64,000 nt of DNA, from contig JAOTON010000391.1 of assembly GCA_034440635.1 (NCBI GenBank), forward strand, positions 124,001 through 188,000. Reading direction: 5' to 3'. The position numbers and the translations under genes are program-made. This DNA is from Lepas anatifera. Taxonomy: Eukaryota > Arthropoda > Thecostraca > Lepadidae. Positions 45,525 through 53,866 of this stretch are shown piece after piece. Below the pieces are notes generated by a model. The model had not been told where the DNA came from. It worked only from the letters and a program-made list of their open reading frames with translations, and did no database searches. The first letter of the stretch is position 1; the number at the start of each line of letters is the position of its first letter.

Positions 45525-46004
45525 TGAAACAATTATTATTTAAAAATATTTACAAAAAAGACCTATCTCCAATTTCTTGCATATCAACTAAGAACACATA
45601 AAGAAACATTTAAAAAAATAAAAATGATTTTTTTAACTGGGCTCGATATAAAATATTAACTTACTTTATTGATCCAAAATTTTGAAAACCAAAATGTTAA
45701 AAATTTCAAAAAGTAACTACTGCACTATGTTGGTGATAGAATGAGGATTCTAAAAACATATAGTTCGACACCGTTTTGTTTATTCTTTATGGTATTTAAG
45801 CGCGTTAAAAATACCCTTGTTCTGCGGCTTTCCAAAAATGCCTGAGGCTATAACTCAAAAACCGTTCATCGGATCGAACTAAAAATTGGACAGGTGAATT
45901 CAGAGCACCTGAGAACCCCACCTACCAATTTTTAGGAAAATCTGAGGGGGTCGGTGTTATTTTGCACCTTCCACCTGTGGATTTGTCGTGGAATGCCCCC
46001 CCTG
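45525..46004 (-). repeat. Inverted repeat pair, right member
   Basis: Inverted relative to 29895-29915 plus 32798-33235, about 83 percent identical by eye over roughly 450 bp. Its outer end reads, inverted, CAGGGGGGGCATTCCACGAC. The inner edge fades near 45525. No coding sequence. Confidence 0.85.
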
Positions 46005-46757
46005 TATGCACCTTTGATCGAAATTTTAGCACGTAATCGAACTCTATAAATTCAAAATACGTTTTCTAAAATCCCAAAGGAAACATTGGTTAATAAGCTG
46101 AAAACACCACGCTGAAAACGCCATTTCTCTGCTACGATTTTCCAGATATCCGGAGCCTGGCTTGAGGGACGGCTGTTGCACTGGAACCTGTTGATAACCG
46201 CGGCGGCTGGAGAGGCCAGCAGGCTGTGACAGGCGGCGACAGTCTCCAGAGCCGGCGGCCAGCGCGTCCGAACACGGCGCGACAGCCGGGGGCCAGCGCC
46301 GCAGTGGTCACGAGCCTGCCCAGAACACACGCCCACAGGTCCCAGTGAACGTATCAGCGGTAACGGACAATTTCCGACTGTGGTGCTCAGCGATGAAAGA
46401 AGTGCAGAGCATCAGAAGAGTTTGTTGCCAAAAACAGGGGAGCCGTGGCCAGCTTCCAAGAGTTTGTTTGACTTGCTTTACGACGTTCCATCCCTGTCTG
46501 CGTGCCAATTGCAGCGACAGTAAGATCAGCATCCACATAATTTAACTGCCAGAACTGCGGACAGATTCTGAGTCAAGATACCTAAAATCAGTTTGTTTCA
46601 GTCGACCAATCACATAATCCAAAGGAAAACGTCACCCTCTCAGCCCGTGTTACCTACTGGCCAGTGTGATCAAGCATTAACAATCAGAACATCTGTTTGA
46701 TCAGTCTCACATTCATACAAAACAATAAAGAATTTATAGGAAAGCTTCACGATCAGC
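46005..46757. other. Region upstream of the membrane-protein gene
   Basis: GC-rich segment at 46140-46340. This may hold promoter or 5' UTR sequence for the gene starting at 46758. Overlapping open frames on both strands have no recognisable domain. Confidence 0.35.
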
Positions 46758-47349
46758 ATGGAGCATGGCAGACTCCTTCAATGCTGCTTGGAGTGTATGG
46801 GCCTGAAGCAAAACGTCAATGCTTTAAGCATCAACTTCATAGTGCTGCACAGTCTGGAGGCTTTCCTGCTCATAGCGGCCTTGATCAAAGCCAGAACGGT
46901 GCTGGAGGTCCTCAAACATGACGCCGAAGAGCTGGAGGGCATGCTGTTCGTGACTAACATCATTATCGGTGTGCTTCTGACAGTCGCCTTGCTTTCGGTG
47001 GCATTTGACGCGCTTCTGATATACGCGGTGCGAAATGGCCGAGTTGGCCCGGTGTTGGCTTGGATAATCTGGACGGTAATTGTGCTGGGGCTCCAGACCG
47101 TGGCTCAGTGTCTCGAAACCATCAGCCTCATCGCGCTCAGCGTTGCTCATATTGAGATAGTGATAAGTGTGCTGTTCTCTGATTCTAGCGTCCTTTGCGC
47201 TGGAGTGGTACTGGGTGGCGGCTATAATTTCGTACTACCAGCTGGTGAGGGGACAGCGGCAAGAGTTTCAAATGCAGCAGCTTCGTCCCGACGGATCAGC
47301 TGAGCCGAGAGATTCATGCTTGGTCGCTGAAGGAGCAGTCACGGTCTAA
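46758..47349 (+). pseudogene. Four-membrane-segment protein, one frame break
   Basis: The start ATG at 46758 has a good context (AGCATGG). The frame encodes a short Cys-containing N-terminus (GRLLQCCLECMG) and hydrophobic segments ALSINFIVLHSLEAFLLIAA, GMLFVTNIIIGVLLTVALLS and GPVLAWIIWTVIVLGLQTVA, then IALSVAHIEIVIS. Near 47165-47185 the hydrophobic pattern switches frame and continues as CCSLILASFALEWYWVAAII with a tail SYYQLVRGQRQEFQMQQ to TAA at 47347-47349. It looks like an invertebrate four-pass membrane protein of about 196 residues. The break may be a sequencing error or a true inactivating indel. A 30-bp GT-AG segment there is too short for a normal intron. Confidence 0.6.
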
Positions 47350-47757
47350 CGCCAGCCAAGACATGCTGTTGCGGTCCGTTGATGTGGTGATGTATTCCCT
47401 GTCGTGAACCGGAAGGGTAAAAAGAGGGGGTTGGGCATTGTACCCGAGGCATGAAGTGGCTGAGCATTTGCTTATAATTATGCGATGGCTTATGGTGGGC
47501 GAATGTTTTGAAAAACACTTGCGCATTCATTTGATTTGATACGTTGGAAACCATCTATATCGATTCATAGAGCAATGGTTACATGAAACACCTAGGCGTT
47601 GGTGTTGTTATTTCCCTCATGGTTGTCCCAGTAAGGCTCACTTGAATGTAAATTGTTTGTGGTGGTGCAAGGTAATAGGCTGATTTACCATGAAAAACGT
47701 TTGCCTGTGATAAACCATAAATGCTCAAACGTGGGCTCTTTCAACCAATAAGACCAG
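47350..47757. other. 3' flank of the membrane-protein gene
   Basis: No gene, RNA or repeat recognised here. Confidence 0.5.
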
Positions 47758-48075
47758 TGTGCAGTGGAACGAGTTCAGAGACGTGCCACACGACAAATTC
47801 CTTCACTCAGAAACTCTGCATATCAAAAACGGCGAACAGTGCTCGATCTTTTGACGTTTTATTATTGTCATCGCCGTGGCGATATGATGCACGTATTCCA
47901 GCTCCTGAACAGGAAAATCGAGCAGGACCCAACACAGTCCTTTGCTGTAGCAAACTAGACACGTATGTACGAGGGGCCACAAATGGAAACTCACGAAACC
48001 ACCAGCTGTGACTCGAGTCCGTCGGAACTGTGTTGGTGTCAGAGTTGTGTTGGATTGGAATGCACTACCAGCAAG
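47758..48075 (+). pseudogene. C-terminal fragment of a CR1/Jockey-like LINE
   Basis: The sequence encodes VERVQRRATRQIPSLRNSAY then QKRRTVLDLLTFYYCHRRGD followed by MMHVFQLLNR, the conserved region after the RT thumb in many LINEs (ERVQRRATR, Y..R...L....RR.RGD). After a stop, another frame gives RGHKWKLTKPP and RVVLDWNALPAR, the usual C-terminal RVV..WN.LP motif. It is truncated at the 5' end and contains stops and frameshifts. Confidence 0.75.
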
Positions 48076-48321
48076 GGTGGTATGTCTAGTTCTGTAAACA
48101 GCGGCGGCGGAACGTTTTCGTCCAAGGGGGCGGGGGGTACCTTCAATGGGGTCAATCTCAACAGCGTGAAATATTCTGGAGGATCTTTTAACGATAAATT
48201 GCACAGAAATGATCACTTCTTTATTGTGTGACGGAAGACACGAAATTTCCCCAAGTTAACGTACTTCGACTTTGAGAAATATGGGTTGCCATGTACCATC
48301 AAGAGAATACTAATTTTGTGG

Positions 48322-48490
48322 GCTTAGTGACGCACCAACTTCCAGGGTCATATGGCATCAGCAACTCTTTCCCTGTTGGAAGGGGTTTTCGTGAACCAGA
48401 TTGCTCCTTGTTCAGGGAAGCCGACGGGCCTTGAACACGGGTCTGTTGCGAGGAAGCGAGCTGTGCTGACCACTCCACTGCCGTGCCCCC
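48322..48490 (-). mobile_element. tRNA-derived SINE, older copy
   Basis: The body (CCAACTTCCAGGGTCATATG, CCCTGTTGGAAGGGGTTTTC on the plus strand) matches the SINE at 52531-52712 (CCAACTGCCAGGGTCATACG, CCCTGTTGGAAGGGATTTTG). On the minus strand its head is tRNA-like with GTGTTCAAGGCCCG in place of a B box. Its 5' edge abuts a (TA)n tract. No target duplication was found. Confidence 0.7.
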
Positions 48491-48501
48491 ACTATATATA
48501 C

Positions 48502-48573
<72 letters not shown>
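48491..48573. repeat. (TA)n microsatellite left of the tRNA-like array
   Basis: A long TA tract ending immediately before the first 223-bp unit. The unit itself contains ACTTATATATC, from which the tract may have expanded. Confidence 0.95.
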
Positions 48574-48577
<4 letters not shown>

Positions 48578-48590
48578 GAAAAATTCAGGC

Positions 48591-48662
48591 TCCTAAGTGG
48601 TGTAGTGGTTAGCATGCCGGGCCGGAAATCCGGAGACCTGGGTTCGAGTCCCAGCTTAGGAG
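48591..48662 (+). tRNA. tRNA-like unit 1 (anticodon-loop GGA, class I fold)
   Basis: A full cloverleaf can be drawn: acceptor TCCTAAG/CTTAGGA (perfect), a 4-bp D stem around TAGTGGTTA, anticodon stem CCGGG/TCCGG with loop CCGGAAA, a 4-base variable region, and T arm CTGGG-TTCGAGT-CCCAG. The A box (TGGTGTAGTGG) and B box (GGTTCGAGTCC) fit pol III promoters, and TTTT follows within a few bases as terminator. The loop would place GGA (Ser) as anticodon, but a serine tRNA should have a long variable arm, and position 33 is C instead of T. The body most resembles tRNA-Glu. It may be a tRNA-derived repeat instead of a decoding tRNA. Confidence 0.55.
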
Positions 48663-48813
48663 CAATTTTCCAAAGCTGCAAAATTACAACAGTCTATAAC
48701 TTATATATCAATACTGGAGGTACACTGAGACCTGACTGGCATGAGAATGCCCCAGTAAAACAACTGCCGATAAATTAAGTATAAATACGCAAGCTTGAAA
48801 GGAAAATTCAGGC

Positions 48814-48885
48814 TCCTGAGTGGTGTAGTGGTTGGCATGCCGGGCCGGAAATCCGGAGACCTGGGTTCGAGTCCCAGCTTAGGAA
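48814..48885 (+). tRNA. tRNA-like unit 2
   Basis: Same as unit 1 but with acceptor TCCTGAG (one G-U pair) and a D-loop GGTTGG variant. A TTTT terminator follows. It lies exactly 223 bp after unit 1. Confidence 0.5.
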
Positions 48886-49036
48886 CAATTTTCCAAAGCT
48901 GCAAAATTACAACAGTCTATAACTTATATATCAATACTGGAGGTACACTGAGACCTGACTGGCATGAGAATACCCCAGTAAAACAACTGCCGATAAATTA
49001 AGTATAAATACGCAAGCTTGAAAGGAAAATTCAGGC

Positions 49037-49108
49037 TCCTGAGTGGTGTAGCGGTTAGCATGCCGGGCCGGAAATCCGGAGACCTGGGTTCGAGTCCCAG
49101 CTTAGGAA
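49037..49108 (+). tRNA. tRNA-like unit 3
   Basis: Same fold as unit 1, with GTAGCGG in the A box and acceptor TCCTGAG. TTTT follows. Period 223 bp. Confidence 0.5.
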
Positions 49109-49259
49109 CAATTTTCCAAAGCTGCAAAATTACAACAGTCTATAACTTATATATCAATACTGGAGGTACACTGAGACCTGACTGGCATGAGAATGCCCCA
49201 GTAAAACAACTGCCGATAAATTAAGCATAAATACGCAAGCTTGAAAGGAAAATTCAGGC

Positions 49260-49331
49260 TCCTGAGTGGTGTAGTGGTTGGCATGCCGGGCCGGAAATCC
49301 GGAGACCTGGGTTCGAGTCCCAGCTTAGGAG
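49260..49331 (+). tRNA. tRNA-like unit 4
   Basis: Same fold as unit 2, including the GGTTGG D-loop variant. TTTT follows. Period 223 bp. Confidence 0.5.
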
Positions 49332-49482
49332 CAATTTTCCAAAGCTGCAAAATTACAGCAGTCTATAACTTATATATCAATACTGGAGGTACACTGAGAC
49401 CTGACTGGCATGAGAATGCCCCAGTAAAACAACTGCCGATAAATTAAGTATACATACGCAAGCTTGAAAGCAAAATTCAGGC

Positions 49483-49554
49483 TCCTGAGTGGTTTAGTGG
49501 TTAGCATGCCGGGCCGGAAATCCGGAGACCTGGGTTCGAATCCCAGCTTAGGAA
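49483..49554 (+). tRNA. tRNA-like unit 5
   Basis: Same fold, with TTTAGTGG in the A box and GGTTCGAATCC as B box. TTTT follows. Its spacer is interrupted downstream by the insertion at 49654. Confidence 0.5.
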
Positions 49555-50102
49555 CAATTTTCCAAAGTTGCAAAATTACAACAGTCTATAACTTATATAT
49601 CAATACTGGAGGTACACTGAGACCTGACTGGCATGAGAATACCCCAGTAAAACCAGCCCCTGTTCAAGTTGCCTGGCATTTTGCGGCGGTGACGTCATCG
49701 CCGCGATGCCGCAGGCGTTTTGCGCCTTGAAGTATCGGCAAACTGGGTATATTTGACGTGGTCAGTAAAGCTTGCAAATGACTGAAAGACGTCAAAAATG
49801 GCTTAGTTTACAAGTTTGATCATATTTCTAGCCAGTACAGAGTTTCTGCAGCCCTAAGATCGGCCTGCAGGAACTTCAGGGGCTTTTCTCACAGTGATGT
49901 TCCGTTGCTCTTAAGAGTCATTATCAGTGTAATAGCAATGTAATTTCATCCTTCACGTCATCGTTGCTAAGATGAAAATACGAAGTACGGGTTTTTCCAA
50001 TGAAGGTTTTGTAGCGAGACGAACAAATTGTTTGAGGTATCGCGCGGTCCCGGGTCCAGGACTTATTTTGGGGAGGCTAGAAAAATCAAACCTCCCCACT
50101 GC

Positions 50103-50248
50103 CAGTGGCGGATACAAGGGAACTAGGGCTCGAGCCCCCCCCCATATGTTAATGTCTAGTAAATGCATAGGCCGATGCTGATGTGAGGCAATGGTGAGGA
50201 GGCTCGAACCCCCTTGCCCATACCCCAAAAGTCCTGTACCCGCCACTG
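50103..50248. mobile_element. Short CAGTG-ended element (family A)
   Basis: The left end CAGTGGCGGATACAAGGG and right end ACCCGCCACTG are inverted repeats. The interior shares GGCAATGGTGAGGAGGCTCG with the copy at 29528. Flanking octamers do not match, so the duplication is eroded. Confidence 0.7.
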
Positions 50249-50369
50249 TGCCCCGCCATAGCCTCCGAACAGCCTTTGCTTATACAGATATTAGTAGACA
50301 TCTAGGAGGGGTCCCCTCGAAATTTAGGAGGCTCGTGGGCCCCATACCCTCCTTATATCCGCCACGTAG

Positions 50370-50674
50370 CATAAGCGGATCCAGGGAACAAAGCCCGGGC
50401 GGATGTCCTTCGATGTGCCCTCGAGGTCACACCTGAAATGGTCACAGCGCCTCCTGAAAGGTCGATGGAGCCACCTGAAATGTCGTTTCCCACCCCCCCC
50501 CTTCCCTCCACAGGATGCGGAAAGCAGCCCCCGCCGATAGGATTTGGCGCCCACCTGATAGGTTTTACCAGTCAAAAATGGGGCCCCCTGGTCCGAATGA
50601 AGCCCCCTGGTCTGGATGACATCCCCTCCCGGGAAGAATGCCCCCCTCGACTGGTTATCCTGGATCCGCCTATG
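50370..50674 (-). mobile_element. Family-B element, inverted orientation
   Basis: This runs from CATAAGCGGATCCAGG to CTGGATCCGCCTATG. The interior matches the copies at 43971 and 63075 on the opposite strand (GATAGGATTTGGCGCCCACC, GATAGGTTTTACCAGTC). The flanking octamers do not match clearly. Confidence 0.85.
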
Positions 50675-51459
50675 ACTAGTGCCCTGTATGTATAAACAGC
50701 CGAATTACAATAAGTTTGGGTAAAATTTAATCAAATTTACGGGTTTCAGTGGGGTGAGTCAGAGGCGTAGCCAGGGAATTTTACGGGGGACAGAAGTGGT
50801 CCAGCAATGATGACGTAGGAGGGGGAAAAGTTGGCACTTGGCGGATGTAGGAGACAAGAAGGCACTTGGTCCTTCAATAGTCAATGGGGAGCACATTCCA
50901 CGTCCATACTGCTTTCGACGCCCATGACTGCAACTGTTAGAGCGATTGGCACGTGTTGCATTTAGGCCTTGAGCAGCGGCTATAATCGGGCTCTGAGTTG
51001 CGATATTTCCTACTATCGTTACTGTTTCCGCATTTGCCCAAACCCAATCATTTTACCCCGTATGTCGTTTCATTGGTTTTTATTCTCGCTCGGTCCTGTT
51101 TCTCTTTTACAGTATTGCGGATCAGTAAAAACCGTAGAAGGATTGCCAGACTAGTATACTTTTTAGTATAACATACCAAATGCTACTAGGTTTGTCAACA
51201 TATTTCACTTTGCAGACATTAAAGTGCAAACAAGTGATTTCCATGGCTCTTTTCTTAAATGTTTGAACTTGATTTATCCACAAAACTTAAATTTTAACCC
51301 TCAAAATAAGGAGATGTTTCCTTTCTTAGTAGATACCAAGAAAACAACCAAAACTTTTCTAGAAGAAAACTTGAACCAACCTGGGATTCTAGGGCCTTGA
51401 GTAAAACAACTGCCGATAAATTAAGTATAAATACGCAAGCTTGAAAGGAAAATTCAGGC

Positions 51460-51531
51460 TCCTGAGTGGTGTAGCGGTTAGCATGCCGGGCCGGAAATCC
51501 GGAGACCTGGGTTCGAGTCCCAGCTTAGGAA
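51460..51531 (+). tRNA. tRNA-like unit 6
   Basis: Same fold as unit 3 (GTAGCGG A box). TTTT follows. Together with unit 7 it is the right part of the array split by the 49654-51399 insertion. Confidence 0.5.
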
Positions 51532-51682
51532 CAATTTTCCAAAGCTGCAAAATTACAACAGTCTATAACTTATATATCAATACTGGAGGTACACTGAGAC
51601 CTGACTGGCATGAGAATGCCCCGGTAAAACAACTGCCGATAAATTAAGTATAAATACGCAAGCTTGAAAGGAAAATTCAGGC

Positions 51683-51754
51683 TCCTGAGTGGTGTAGTGG
51701 TTAGCATGCCGGTCCGGAAATCCGGAGACCTGGGTTCGAGTCCCAGCTTAGGAG
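51683..51754 (+). tRNA. tRNA-like unit 7
   Basis: Same fold as unit 1 apart from acceptor TCCTGAG and a GGTCCGG change in the anticodon stem that replaces a G with T. TTTT follows. The 3' spacer runs straight into a (TA)n tract. Confidence 0.5.
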
Positions 51755-51796
51755 CAATTTTCCAAAGCTGCAAAATTACAACAGTCTATAACTTAC

Positions 51797-51797
51797 T

Positions 51798-51863
<66 letters not shown>
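51797..51863. repeat. (TA)n microsatellite right of the tRNA-like array
   Basis: A TA tract with one TTTA interruption. It begins within the array unit at the natural ACTTATATAT segment, mirroring the tract at the left end. GGTAGGTAGG tetranucleotides follow at 51885-51910. Confidence 0.95.
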
Positions 51864-51864
<1 letters not shown>

Positions 51865-51922
51865 CTAAAAGGTATGTATATAAGCAGGTAGGTAGGTAGG
51901 TAGGTAGGTATATCAGCACACT

Positions 51923-52815
51923 ATGAAAACAAGTGTTCTTACCCCAAAACTGAGAAAAGCAGCGCGAGAGCTGAGAGACAATCCGGATATTGTGATACGC
52001 AGGGCAGACAATAGTGCTGTTTTTGTTGTCCTAGATAAGGCTGACTATCTTCTTAAAGTGAAAGCTGTCCTTTCTGATAGAAGTAAATTCAAGAAGATTC
52101 GTAAGGACCCAACTTCAAGGTTAAGGAGTAAGTTAAACAAACTTGTCGAGGTAGCCAATGCAGAAATCGGTGGTGTACACTTTAGCAAACTAGTAGGGGA
52201 GTTTAGCCTGGGATACCTTTATGGCAACATTAAAATTCATAAAACCAACAATCCTATCAGGCCCATCATTTCGCAAATTCCAACTCCCACTTACCATATT
52301 GCCAAAAAGCTAAACAGTATTATCACACCATTTATTCCAAATGATAATGGTTTAAAGTCGGTTGAGGATTTTGTAGATATTCTGCGTAGTAGCAAGCCTA
52401 AAGGATTTTGAACCTCACTAGATGTCGAGAGCCTCTTTACTAACGTCCCGGTGGAGGAGACCATAGATATTATCCTGAAGAGTGTATATGAACATGATTC
52501 CCTTAAAGCACCCAAGTTTCCACGCCGTGTAATAATGGTTGGGGTTTAACGACCGCACCAACTGCCAGGGTCATACGGCGTCGCCAACTCTCACCCTGTT
52601 GGAAGGGATTTTGGGGATCAGATCGACTTATTCAGAGGCTCCGCCGGGACTTGAACCCGGGACCGGTAGCTTAGAAGACAAGGGTGCTATCCACTAAGCC
52701 ACCTCATCCCCTCACGCCGTGTCCTTAGGGAGTTTTTGCAACTGTGTACTAAAGAATCTCCCTTCAGGTGCCCGCAGGGAGACCTATATATCCAAACTGA
52801 TGGTGTCGCAGTTTG
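51923..52815 (+). pseudogene. Penelope-like element A, N-terminal and early RT part
   Basis: Encodes IVIRRADNSAVFVVLDKADY, then GNIKIHKTNNPIRPIIS, a hallmark of Penelope-like reverse transcriptases. After a TGA at 52409-52411 comes TSLDVESLFTNVPVEETI (motif A catalytic Asp). A SINE interrupts at 52531-52712. The frame then resumes with RRVLREFLQLC and YIQTDGVA, and is cut by a LINE. The next codons of the same motif (MGSPLG) appear at 55873. The left end is truncated at a microsatellite. Confidence 0.88.
52531..52712 (-). mobile_element. tRNA-derived SINE with perfect 10-bp TSD
   Basis: CACGCCGTGT lies at 52521-52530 and 52713-52722. On the minus strand it opens GGGATGAGGTGGCTTAGTGG (A box), has GGGTTCAAGTCCCGG (B box) and a 110-bp unrelated body containing CTTCCAACAGGGTGAGAGTT, and ends AACCCCAACCATTATT. 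It lies inside the RT coding sequence of Penelope element A. The anticodon stem is degenerate, so the parental tRNA is unclear. It is transcribed by pol III and mobilised by a LINE in trans. Confidence 0.93.
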
Positions 52816-52869
52816 GACATCGCGAGGCGGATCCAGCCATCGCGGCCGGCGGGGAGGCGTCAATTGGCG

Positions 52870-53560
52870 ACGTCATGGTGAGACAGCGGACCAGGACCTA
52901 CTTATTGGACATCTCAACATTCAATCGCTTTGAAGACATCTTCCAGAACTTCGAAACGACATCAGCCAAACGTATGGATTCGACTTGCTGTATCTAAATG
53001 AAACCTGGCTGTCACCGGAAATTCCTGATCGCCTTCTTCAAATTGAAGGGTACAAAATTCTACGAAGAGATCGACCCACCAACTTGAAACTTCCGAAGGG
53101 GAAAGGCGGTGTCGCCGTATATCTCGAAGTTATTTGGACAACCGTCAAAGTAAGCAACTGTGTAAAGTACATAGTTTGTTCTGTTTACCGAGTGCCAAAC
53201 AATACTCAAATCAGCTGACAAAGGATTTAGACGATTTTGAGTCACAACTTCAGATCATGTTTGGGAAATATGTTGATTTCAAGTTTGTCCTCACCGGTGA
53301 TTTTAACCAATGCTTGCGTAAGGAACAGCGTGAGTGTAGGCCTCAGTTGCAACAGTTATTTGAAAATTACGGATTCAGCACTGTTAATACAACTCGTAAT
53401 ACTTACCGACCAGCTGGTACCATTCTTGATGTTATTGCCACAAACTGTCCTGAACGTGTCCGTCGGAGCGGCGTGACCAGGTGTCATTTCGATGGGCCGC
53501 ATGACTTTACGCGCATTGTACTGCGCGGCCCCGACGCACAGACGCGACAAGTAGCTTGCA
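52870..53560 (+). pseudogene. LINE apurinic-type endonuclease domain, broken
   Basis: DLLIGHLNIQSL (start of the endonuclease fold) is followed by a TGA, then FDLLYLNETWLSPEIP, where the Glu of NETW is catalytic. GGVAVYLE and VCSVYRVPNN follow in a second frame, then FVLTGDFNQCLRK (GDFN catalytic block), TILDVIATNCPERV and HFDGPHDF (final Asp-His region). At least one stop and one frameshift inactivate it. Confidence 0.8.
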
Positions 53561-53866
53561 TGCAAAAGAAACGATGTTTAGCGCGCGTAGATGTTGATGA
53601 CTTTCAAGTACGGATTTCCTTGATCGACTGGTCGCCTATGCTGATGTGTGCATCGCCTGGCTATCAAGTGACAAATCTTTATAAGAACCTTTTTGCTTCA
53701 GTTGGATCGTGTTGCCCCCTCCGCTCTGTCCCGGCTCGTAAGCCGGTCGTATTGCCACTCACACACCATACACGGCAGATCATTCACCAGAGGCAACTCG
53801 CACTGGTCCGGGGATCTCGTCTAGAGTATAAGCAATTAAACCGTTCAAGTAAATCTGCGATTCGGC

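Larger units (their letters stand above)
29895..46004. mobile_element. Candidate compound DNA transposon with ~460-bp inverted termini
   Basis: Two copies of one repeat, about 83 percent identical by eye, face each other: left at 29895-29915 plus 32798-33235 (split by a LINE) and right at 45525-46004. Both begin with a CAGG-type end next to CATTCCACGACA. Subtracting the LINE and the 7.4-kb satellite-bearing element leaves about 5.8 kb. Its main coding content is the three-exon minus-strand gene at 33709-37102, whose protein resembles a transposase. An autonomous long-inverted-terminus element is therefore plausible. Flanking octamers (TACCCCCT and TATGCACC) do not match, so two independent inverted copies remain possible. 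Confidence 0.45.
49654..51399. mobile_element. 1.75-kb insertion splitting the tRNA-like array, 8-bp TSD
   Basis: AGTAAAAC lies at 49646-49653 and 51400-51407. The uninterrupted unit has this octamer once, so the duplication is certain. The ends CAGCCCCTG and, inverted, CAAGGCCCTAG are weakly alike and compatible with a hAT-type terminus. The interior carries two smaller elements (50103-50248 and 50370-50674) and, at 50761, another end-like CAGAGGCGTAGCCAGGG. No transposase was recognised. Confidence 0.88.

Noticed and set aside
47152..47184. A 30-bp GT-AG intron explaining the frame switch in the membrane-protein gene
   Set aside because: It is too short for normal animal splicing. A small indel is simpler.
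52624..52712. A functional minus-strand tRNA gene
   Set aside because: The anticodon stem does not pair, and the unit has SINE structure with a 10-bp target duplication.
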